Assembly (NCBI GenBank): GCA_030653335.1
Contig: JAURZP010000354.1
Location: 1 to 11,226 of the forward strand
Direction: 5' to 3'
Length of the DNA stretch: 11,226 bases
From: Methanoregula sp.
Lineage (GTDB): Archaea > Halobacteriota > Methanomicrobia > Methanomicrobiales > Methanospirillaceae
Made by a program: the position numbers and the translations under genes. This document shows, in pieces, positions 6,325 through 11,226 of the stretch. Every line of letters starts with the position of its first letter. Positions within the stretch are counted from its first letter, which is position 1. The notes below the pieces were generated by a model. That model saw only the letters and a program-made list of their open reading frames with translations. It ran no database searches and had not been told where the DNA came from.

Positions 6325-6777
6325 TTAGTATTCGTATATTACAGATTCATCAATCCGTGTATACGTAAAAAGTTCAGCGGGTTTGAAGTGGATCGCAATC
6401 TCGCGGGCAGCGCTTTCGGGTGCATCCGAAGCGTGGATAACATTCCGGCCGATATCGATACCGAAATCGCCACGGATCGTTCCCGGCATGGCTTCCTGTG
6501 GATTCGTTGCACCAATCACCTTACGGACGATTGCCACTACGTTCCTTCCCTCCCAGACCATAAGGAAACAGGGTCCCCCCATAATATACTTCTTTAATGA
6601 GGGAAAGAAGGGTTTTGAAAGATGTTCTTTGTACTGCTCAGCCACTCTTGGTTCGGGAAGAGCTTCAAAGCGGGCGGCAACAAGTTTCAATCCTTTTGCT
6701 TCGAGCCGGGAAACAATCTCCCCGACAAGACCGCGCTGGACGCCATCGGGTTTGATCATGACAAATGAGCGATCCAT
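6325..6777 (-). CDS. ndk: Nucleoside diphosphate kinase
   Basis: Ndk transfers the gamma-phosphate of ATP to nucleoside diphosphates through a phospho-histidine, balancing NTP and dNTP pools. The 150-residue product has the normal family length. The opening SFVMIKPDGVQRGLVGEI carries Lys9. GTIRGDFG (99-106) contributes Arg102, and the signature NVIHASD carries the catalytic His115. The start at ATG 6777 lies 6 nt after the rpl24e stop, in a tightly coupled operon. No strong Shine-Dalgarno is present, only GTGAG overlapping the preceding stop, which suggests translational coupling. It is the last gene before a clear terminator. In many euryarchaea infB (IF-2) follows ndk; here it does not. Confidence 0.97.
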   Translation of the reverse strand: MDRSFVMIKPDGVQRGLVGEIVSRLEAKGLKLVAARFEALPEPRVAEQYKEHLSKPFFPSLKKYIMGGPCFLMVWEGRNVVAIVRKVIGATNPQEAMPGTIRGDFGIDIGRNVIHASDAPESAAREIAIHFKPAELFTYTRIDESVIYEY

Positions 6778-6783
6778 GGATGC

Positions 6784-6975
6784 TCACTTCTTGCCCAATG
6801 CTTTCTTGCCGGCTGCAGTCCATTCAACACGGCGGGGAACTCTGCCGAGCTTGTGGTTGTTCTGGCACTTCGAGCTGCAGAAATACATGACTGACCCGTC
6901 CTTCTTGACATACATTTTGCCGGTGCCGGGTTCAACCGGACCCCCGCAGAAAGTGCAGACATTCCGTTCTACCAT
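6784..6975 (-). CDS. rpl24e: Large-subunit ribosomal protein L24e
   Basis: L24e is an archaeal/eukaryotic 50S (60S) protein near the subunit interface. The 63-residue product is typical of the short archaeal form. It carries a zinc-binding set of four cysteines: Cys7 and Cys10 (CTFCG), Cys33 and Cys37 (CSSKC). The pattern GKMYVKKDG, then YFCSSKCQNN, is diagnostic, and the tail is lysine/arginine rich for rRNA contact. The start lies 3 nt after the rps28e stop. GAGGCGG at the end of rps28e can serve as the ribosome-binding site. Confidence 0.97.
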   Translation of the reverse strand: MVERNVCTFCGGPVEPGTGKMYVKKDGSVMYFCSSKCQNNHKLGRVPRRVEWTAAGKKALGKK

Positions 6976-6978
6976 TGC

Positions 6979-7188
6979 TTACCGCCTCGACATTTTCTTT
7001 GCTTCGCGCTCGGTCTCGAGGAGCATAATGACATCCCCTTCACGGATTGGACCGACCGTATTGCGGGTGATGATCCTGCCCTTGTTGTTGCCGTCAAGGA
7101 TCCGGCATTTGACCTGCATTGCCTCACCGTGCATGCCGGTTGAGCCAATAACTTCGATCACTTCGGCTGGCGTTGCATCTTCTGCCAT
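6979..7188 (-). CDS. rps28e: Small-subunit ribosomal protein S28e
   Basis: S28e is a small OB-fold protein of the archaeal/eukaryotic 30S (40S) subunit, near the mRNA exit channel. The 69-residue product has the expected size. It contains the conserved GSTGMHGEAMQVKCRILDG, then GRIITRNTVGPIREGDVIML and the basic tail REAKKMSRR. The ribosome-binding site GTGAGG overlaps the rpl7ae stop codon, and ATG 7188 follows a gap of 10 nt, so translation is probably coupled. Confidence 0.97.
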   Translation of the reverse strand: MAEDATPAEVIEVIGSTGMHGEAMQVKCRILDGNNKGRIITRNTVGPIREGDVIMLLETEREAKKMSRR

Positions 7189-7198
7189 AGTGATATCC

Positions 7199-7567
7199 TC
7201 ACGCCTTCAGCGCGGTCAGCTGCTTTGCTAGATCGTCGATCGTTTCTTTTGCCTTGCCGGGCTTGACGATCGCTGCTGCTGCCGATCCGACATCAAGACC
7301 GCTTGCAGCGCCGACATCATTTTGTTTGTTGATGAAGATGTAGGGGATCTTCTTCTCTTCGCAGAGAGGAGCAAGGTGCATAACGATCTCTTCTGGTTCA
7401 ACATCGGCACCGATCAGGACGAGTGCTGCAATACCGCGCTCGATGGCTTTGGTTGCCTCGTTGGATCCTTTCTTGATCTTACCGGTGTCTCTTGCAACTT
7501 CAAGGGCTTCAAGAGCCTTGTTCTGAAGCTCTTCTGGAGCTATTGTTTTAACGTAGCCTTTTGACAT
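7199..7567 (-). CDS. rpl7ae: Ribosomal protein L7Ae, kink-turn-binding protein
   Basis: L7Ae binds kink-turn RNA in 23S rRNA, in box C/D and H/ACA guide RNAs and in archaeal RNase P. The 122-residue product has normal length. KKGSNEATKAIERG (32-45) carries the residues that contact the sheared G-A pairs of kink-turns. The family blocks LVLIGADVEPEEIVMHLAPLCE and a VGAASGL-like C-terminal motif follow. ATG 7567 is preceded by GAGGTGA, nearly the full archaeal Shine-Dalgarno, spaced 3 nt. It is the first gene of the rpl7ae-rps28e-rpl24e-ndk operon. Its leader contains a kink-turn-like hairpin next to the ribosome-binding site, suggesting that the protein may regulate its own operon. Confidence 0.97.
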   Translation of the reverse strand: MSKGYVKTIAPEELQNKALEALEVARDTGKIKKGSNEATKAIERGIAALVLIGADVEPEEIVMHLAPLCEEKKIPYIFINKQNDVGAASGLDVGSAAAAIVKPGKAKETIDDLAKQLTALKA

Positions 7568-7570
7568 AAC

Positions 7571-7604
7571 TCACCTCATTCAGGAGTAGCGTGCTCCTTC
7601 ATTA
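7571..7604 (-). promoter_or_regulatory. Kink-turn-like hairpin in the rpl7ae leader, abutting the ribosome-binding site
   Basis: On the minus strand the order is: bulge AAT (7603-7601), GA (7600-7599), stem AGGAG (7598-7594), 7-nt loop CACGCTA, stem CTCCT (7586-7582), GA (7581-7580), then ATGAGGTGA containing the Shine-Dalgarno (7577-7571). A 3-nt bulge plus UGA on one strand and CUGA on the other, next to a paired stem, is the core of a kink-turn (box C/D-like). The outer stem is weak as read: only T7604-A7579 and a G-T wobble. L7Ae binding its own leader is known in another archaeon; its use here is inference. Confidence 0.5.
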
Positions 7605-7657
7605 CTCATCAGTCAGCAATGATGCCATGATGTAGCCATATTATTACGACAAGAACT

Positions 7658-7670
7658 GAAATAAAGGTTT
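7658..7670 (-). promoter_or_regulatory. Promoter of the ribosomal operon
   Basis: Minus-strand AAACCTTTATTTC (7670 to 7658) reads as a purine-rich TFB-recognition element followed by a box A. Transcription start would be near 7636, giving a leader of about 68 nt. A second TATA-like TAATATGG (about 7645-7636) could start transcription near 7615. Either leader would contain the hairpin. Confidence 0.55.
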
Positions 7671-7736
7671 GTGCCTGACGTTTCTGCAGAATTTTTGTCC
7701 AGTGGAATTTTTTATTGATAGGATAATTGCCGGTAT

Positions 7737-9749
7737 TCACCCTGAAAGGCGATAAATTTCGGTTCCCCCTGCAGAATACACTGACAGAAGACCCGCAGGT
7801 GAGATATTTACGCTGTAGCGCTCGCGCTCTGCATCACCCACGTAGAGTAGCGTTGCATTGTATTTTTTCATTAAAGGAATTGTCTGGTCCGGCTGCTCGT
7901 AGATCGACCGGATATCATTTTTCCGCATACTGAACCATCCGTTATCATCCCCGCGCCACATGAATTCGTGGAAGGGCATTCCGATGATGCCGGGAATGCC
8001 CGTAAATGATGAAACTCGCGAGTAATACGTGTAGTCGCCACCTTCTGCCTCTACGATTATCTCGTTACCGGAAAGAGTACGCAGGTAAGCAATTGCAGGG
8101 GCATCGGATGGGTGCAAATCTCTGAGGTACTCCAGCCCGTCAAGGGTATGGGTTCCATAACTGAATGTAAACGGCACAACAAAGGGCACAACAAAAAGTA
8201 TGCCGATAACAGTAATGGCAATGACTGCCGATTGCCGGGCGGGCAGGATTGGAATTTTCTCCCAGCCCTCCAGCCATTTCCCTGCCATTACAAATGCTGC
8301 AATGCCGAGCAGGATCCATGCGGGCAGGTAGCATTTGAAGATCGTGTTCATCCGGAAATATGTGTCGCCCATGTTATCTTTGAGGTAGAACAATTCGCAG
8401 AAAATTAAAATTCCAAGGCCGAGAATGGCGAGAAGCGCGGCTGAGTCTGTCTCTCTCTTTTGTGCCAGTCGTGCGATAAAATAAATCGCCGGAATCACTG
8501 CAATTGCTGCTGCTGTATAGCCCACGAGTGCAAAAGGTAAAGCAACCAGTAGCAGGTACGGGCGCTTTGCGATATCCCGTATAAGAAACACAAAAAAGAG
8601 TACAATGAACCAGCCGTTTACAAGAAGAAATTCCAAAGGATTTGAAGGAGTCTGCACTATGGATAGTCCACCGGTGCTGGTCTGCAATTGCAGGTAGAAG
8701 GGCAGGTAGCAGAGGATGGCTGCGGGTGGAACGATAACGAGCAATGCCCATGAGATACTTTTGAACCATTCTTTCCGGCATCGCCAGAGAATCAGCGCGC
8801 CAAAGACAAGGGTGATCGGGGCATAGATCAGCACGTCCCAGGTATTGAACAGCGGCATGGAGCCAAGACTGAGTGCAGCAAGTATGCTGAGGATCCATTT
8901 CGGCCGGGATTCAAGAGACTCCCATCTCTGGTAGGCAAACAGGAGCAGGAAGATCAAAAAAACCTGGTTGAAGATGGACACCACATGGGCATGGACATCT
9001 CCCCAGATAAACGAGAAGAGGGGGTACTCGTTGATGGTATTTGTTATGGTTCGCGTGCTGTCCCACAATACCGTATTCATCGCTTTTCCCTGCACAATCT
9101 GGTAAAAAAACGAAGGGTTTGGTATGAAGAAGATCAACAGCGGGAGCCAGCGGAACCGGTTAAGCACCAAGGTACCAATGGCGTAAACGTTCACTGCTGC
9201 AATGCCAAATACGGTGGGGAGTGCGAGGTTGAACGCAATGTTTGATGGAACGCCGCTCACAATCGCAAGGCACCCGAACATCCAGTACCCGAGATAATAG
9301 TAGACATTTAATGTTCCCCCGGCAAACCACGGGTCAAGAGGAGGTACAACGGGATTCCGTATCACTGATGCGAGAAATGCATGGTCCATGAACTTCTCTG
9401 CATAGGAGATTGTTGGATTCACAAACCGCACATCGAGCATCAACAAAAAGCAGATGAGGAACAGGAGCTCCCAGCGCCACTCTTTTTTCAATTCATCAAC
9501 GGTGTAATCCCGGTGCCAGATATGATACACGAGCAGAGCCAGAAATGGCAGAAGGGCTAGTTGAACCGGCAGGTGACTTAGCCCGCAGTACCATGAGAGA
9601 ATGGTAAAGATCAGAAGCGAGGCAGAGAATGCGGCAGGAAATGCAAAACTTCCAAATGTTTTTTTCAGCGACGGGTATAAGGAGATCTGGATCAGCGTGA
9701 TAACAATAAGCCAGCTGATGACCGCAAAGAGCTGCTGTTCAACGGCCAG
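7737..9749 (-). CDS. DUF2298 / YYY-domain multi-spanning membrane protein
   Basis: This large integral membrane protein belongs to the DUF2298 (Chlor_Arch_YYY) family of archaea and Chloroflexi, whose members are found with glycosyltransferases. Their exact activity is not established. About a dozen or more hydrophobic segments are visible. The family block EKFMDHAFL, then PPLDPWFAGGTLNVYYYLGYW, includes the YYY tripeptide (about 150-152). The C-terminal part (roughly the last 130 residues) is soluble and resembles the exterior domain of membrane glycosyltransferases. The GTG at 9530 gives 597 residues but cuts through a membrane segment and lacks a ribosome-binding site. The same frame stays open upstream for more than 70 codons encoding two further hydrophobic segments, yet contains no ATG, GTG or TTG. 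A CTG at 9749, 6 nt after GGAGAGG, is the best start, giving 670 residues and an 11-nt overlap with the preceding gene. The family call is firm; the start is uncertain. Confidence 0.8.
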   Translation of the reverse strand: MAVEQQLFAVISWLIVITLIQISLYPSLKKTFGSFAFPAAFSASLLIFTILSWYCGLSHLPVQLALLPFLALLVYHIWHRDYTVDELKKEWRWELLFLICFLLMLDVRFVNPTISYAEKFMDHAFLASVIRNPVVPPLDPWFAGGTLNVYYYLGYWMFGCLAIVSGVPSNIAFNLALPTVFGIAAVNVYAIGTLVLNRFRWLPLLIFFIPNPSFFYQIVQGKAMNTVLWDSTRTITNTINEYPLFSFIWGDVHAHVVSIFNQVFLIFLLLFAYQRWESLESRPKWILSILAALSLGSMPLFNTWDVLIYAPITLVFGALILWRCRKEWFKSISWALLVIVPPAAILCYLPFYLQLQTSTGGLSIVQTPSNPLEFLLVNGWFIVLFFVFLIRDIAKRPYLLLVALPFALVGYTAAAIAVIPAIYFIARLAQKRETDSAALLAILGLGILIFCELFYLKDNMGDTYFRMNTIFKCYLPAWILLGIAAFVMAGKWLEGWEKIPILPARQSAVIAITVIGILFVVPFVVPFTFSYGTHTLDGLEYLRDLHPSDAPAIAYLRTLSGNEIIVEAEGGDYTYYSRVSSFTGIPGIIGMPFHEFMWRGDDNGWFSMRKNDIRSIYEQPDQTIPLMKKYNATLLYVGDAERERYSVNISPAGLLSVYSAGGTEIYRLSG

Positions 9750-10710
9750 TTGTATCCTCTCCGCCGAATTTTGTGTTCATGGCATTTTTGATACTTGGAA
9801 TGACCCAGTCCCCAAAGTAATAGATTGAGATTATGCCACCGGCAAGAGTGATCAGGTTTTTGATTAGGTGGTCGATCACTGCAATCAGTGTGGCAACTGC
9901 CGGTGAAACACCCGCCAGTCCAAAGGTGACCGCAAGCGCGAGTTCATAGGTACCAACCCCCCCGGGTGTGAGTGGAACTGCTTTTACCAGATTTCCGATC
10001 ACAACTGCTAGAACGACAATTGCAAAGGGGATCTGCTGCTGGAACATCAGCACTACTGCATAGCAGACCAGAATATCGAGGAGCCAGATCACAAGGGAGG
10101 AACTTCCCAGCAGAACGATGGATCGCAGGGTTAAAGATGCCCGTTTGATCTCGTGAAGCATGGTTAAGATGATTTGGATATACTTGTTTTTCGATGAATT
10201 TTTCCCGATAAAAAGTAAAAAAATAAAAAAAACTGAACAGGCAATGATCGGCACGAAAATGATAAGATAAAATTCTGAACGCACGTTGAGAACAAACAGG
10301 AGTGATACTGCCCCGAGGATTGCAATGGTAATAATATCAAAAACCCGTTCAACGACAAGTGAAGAAACACCTTCTGAGTAGGTGGTGTTGTATTCATGCT
10401 TCAGTATGAACACCCGCACAAAATCGCCCAGTCGTGCCGGTACGATCAGGTTGACAGTCTGGCTGACAAAGATGCACGCTGTGGCAACCGTAATGCTGAC
10501 CGGATAGTTGAGGCTTTTAAGAATAGTCTGGTAACGCCAGCCCCTCAGCCACCATGCGAAAAGGCAGATGATGATTCCTGCTGCCAGATATGCAGGCACC
10601 ATGTGCTGGAGTGCTTCGAGCAGATCTCCCCATACACGGTAGAGCATAAATGCAATGATTCCAATGGCGAGGAGTGTGGGAACAAGTATTGCGCTAATTT
10701 TTTTGTACAT
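9739..10710 (-). CDS. Flippase-like integral membrane protein (UPF0104 / LPG-synthase TM family)
   Basis: The 323-residue product has about eight hydrophobic segments and belongs to the family related to the membrane domain of bacterial MprF (lysylphosphatidylglycerol synthase). Archaeal copies commonly sit beside glycosyltransferases and are thought to handle or flip lipid-linked substrates. Diagnostic motifs are PARLGDFVR (91-99), VVERVFD, and TPGGVGTYE (248-256). The soluble aminoacyltransferase domain of MprF is absent, as usual for archaeal members. I start at ATG 10710 (MYKKISAIL) because GGTGG lies 7 nt before it; a frame from 10752 adds 14 residues inside the preceding gene without family support. 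The start overlaps the end of the GT2 gene by 17 nt, and its end overlaps the next gene's probable start, indicating a coupled operon. The transported substrate is unknown. Confidence 0.85.
   Translation of the reverse strand: MYKKISAILVPTLLAIGIIAFMLYRVWGDLLEALQHMVPAYLAAGIIICLFAWWLRGWRYQTILKSLNYPVSITVATACIFVSQTVNLIVPARLGDFVRVFILKHEYNTTYSEGVSSLVVERVFDIITIAILGAVSLLFVLNVRSEFYLIIFVPIIACSVFFIFLLFIGKNSSKNKYIQIILTMLHEIKRASLTLRSIVLLGSSSLVIWLLDILVCYAVVLMFQQQIPFAIVVLAVVIGNLVKAVPLTPGGVGTYELALAVTFGLAGVSPAVATLIAVIDHLIKNLITLAGGIISIYYFGDWVIPSIKNAMNTKFGGEDTTGR
9747..9762 (-). promoter_or_regulatory. Shine-Dalgarno and putative CTG start of the YYY-domain gene
   Basis: On the minus strand GGAGAGG (9762-9756) is followed by a 6-nt spacer and CTG (9749-9747), in frame with the YYY protein. 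The site lies inside the 3' end of the flippase-like gene, whose TGA is at 9741-9739. No standard start codon occurs in this frame between the upstream stop (about 9780) and the GTG at 9530. Confidence 0.4.
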
Positions 10711-11226
10711 GTACCTGCCACCAGAGACGCAGTATGGATGACCCCATCTCAAAGATATCTTTTATTTTTACGGTTGTTCCCTTGCCTGCCCTCCAGTGTA
10801 CCGGGAATTCTGCAACCCGGTATCCTTTGCGCTGGGTTCGGACAAGGATTTCTGTATCCCAGAACCAGTGATCCGATTTTATCATTGGAAGAATGGGTAT
10901 GATGAGAGCTTTGTTAAAACCTTTAAACCCGCACTGGTGATCAAAAACCCGGCTGCCAAGAAAAAGCCTGACAAGGAAATTGTAACTCCGGCTTGCAATC
11001 TCCCGCCCGTTCGTACGAACAATATCGCTGGCAGGCATCAGTCGCGATCCTGTTGAGATTGCAGCCCCGTTTCGGATAGTTGTGATAAGCTCTGGGAGAT
11101 GGCGCATATCTGTTGCGAGATCAACGTCATAATAACAGACAATTGTTCCCTTTGCATCAAGGATTGCCCGGTTGAGGGCTTTTCCTCTGCCGAGGCGGCT
11201 ATCGCTGTGGAGAAGTCGCACCCGCA
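10694..11226 (-). CDS. GT2 glycosyltransferase, dolichyl-phosphate sugar synthase-like (5' end outside window)
   Basis: The frame runs off the window at base 11226, so the N-terminus, including the expected nucleotide-sugar motif, is missing; about 177 residues are present. Visible blocks are LGRGKALNRAILDAKG (the GKG..a...G region of GT2 enzymes), YYDVDLATD with the metal-binding D-x-D, and FDHQCGFKGFNK, typical of dolichyl-phosphate glucose/mannose synthases (Alg5/Dpm1-like). DHWFWDTEILVRTQRKGYRVAEFPVHW follows, characteristic of the same group. Such enzymes transfer a sugar from a nucleotide donor to a polyprenyl phosphate on the cytoplasmic face. No C-terminal membrane anchor follows; the protein ends in WWQVHVQKN. 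Its last 17 nt overlap the flippase-like gene. Donor sugar is unknown. It probably heads or continues an envelope-glycan operon that extends beyond the window. Confidence 0.88.
   Translation of the reverse strand, partial: RVRLLHSDSRLGRGKALNRAILDAKGTIVCYYDVDLATDMRHLPELITTIRNGAAISTGSRLMPASDIVRTNGREIASRSYNFLVRLFLGSRVFDHQCGFKGFNKALIIPILPMIKSDHWFWDTEILVRTQRKGYRVAEFPVHWRAGKGTTVKIKDIFEMGSSILRLWWQVHVQKN

Noticed and set aside
6383..7231. Long open frame (282 codons) on the plus strand opposite ndk, rpl24e and rps28e
   Set aside because: It is antisense to three certain, conserved genes in a tight operon. Its translation has no recognisable domain and no promoter or ribosome-binding site supports it.
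7580..7625. Possible box C/D guide RNA: CTGA, TGATGA and a further CTGA on the minus strand upstream of rpl7ae
   Set aside because: There is no upstream box C, the first CTGA and TGATGA are separated by only one base, and no terminal stem is seen. The kink-turn leader explanation fits better.
8112..9245. Several open frames opposite or out of frame within the YYY-domain gene
   Set aside because: The DUF2298 frame is clearly the coding one, with membrane segments and family motifs throughout.
1..11226. Mobile elements, CRISPR arrays, tRNA or rRNA genes, or a defence island
   Set aside because: No transposase-like frames, spaced direct repeats, terminal inverted repeats or tRNA-like structures were seen. 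Coding density and gene content look like ordinary core chromosome.

Overview
The window looks like chromosome of a methanogenic euryarchaeon, most likely of the order Methanomicrobiales. Evidence is a complete methenyl-tetrahydromethanopterin cyclohydrolase gene (mch), archaeal-type ribosomal proteins (L7Ae, S28e, L24e), an Orc1/Cdc6-like C-terminus, archaeal TATA/box A promoters, T-tract terminators, and ribosome-binding sites matching the archaeal 16S rRNA 3' end (GAGGTGA, GGTGATC). The order-level placement is inference from gene content and protein style, not from a search.

Layout. Plus strand, 1-1165: the end of a probable replication initiator, then mch. 1331-1876 (minus) is a small lipoprotein with an archaellin-like domain. 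2164-3144 (plus) is a cation diffusion facilitator with an unusual C-terminal cysteine cluster. From 3190 to the end everything lies on the minus strand. 3190-6064 holds, in transcription order, a tiny membrane protein, a nitrilase-family amidohydrolase, threonine synthase, and a sequon-rich membrane-anchored surface protein whose start lies 64 nt inside thrC. 6325-7567 is the rpl7ae-rps28e-rpl24e-ndk operon, with a promoter, a structured leader and a clear terminator. 7737-11226 is a tightly overlapping three-gene envelope-glycan operon: polyprenyl-phosphate-type GT2 glycosyltransferase (cut by the window edge), a flippase-like membrane protein, and a large DUF2298/YYY multi-spanning protein.

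The genes fall into methanogenesis (mch), information processing (Orc1/Cdc6, ribosomal operon), amino-acid metabolism (thrC), metal export (CDF) and cell-surface glycosylation. The last may serve proteins such as the sequon-rich one encoded next to thrC.

Most notable points: (1) a kink-turn-like hairpin directly upstream of the rpl7ae ribosome-binding site, a candidate L7Ae autoregulatory element; (2) the YYY protein has no ATG, GTG or TTG start for its apparent N-terminus, but has a CTG preceded by a good Shine-Dalgarno; (3) an archaellin-like domain on a lipoprotein signal peptide; (4) the thrC/surface-protein overlap. I saw no mobile element, CRISPR array, tRNA or rRNA, and no clearly new multi-gene system. 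There is no gene-free stretch longer than 300 bases.
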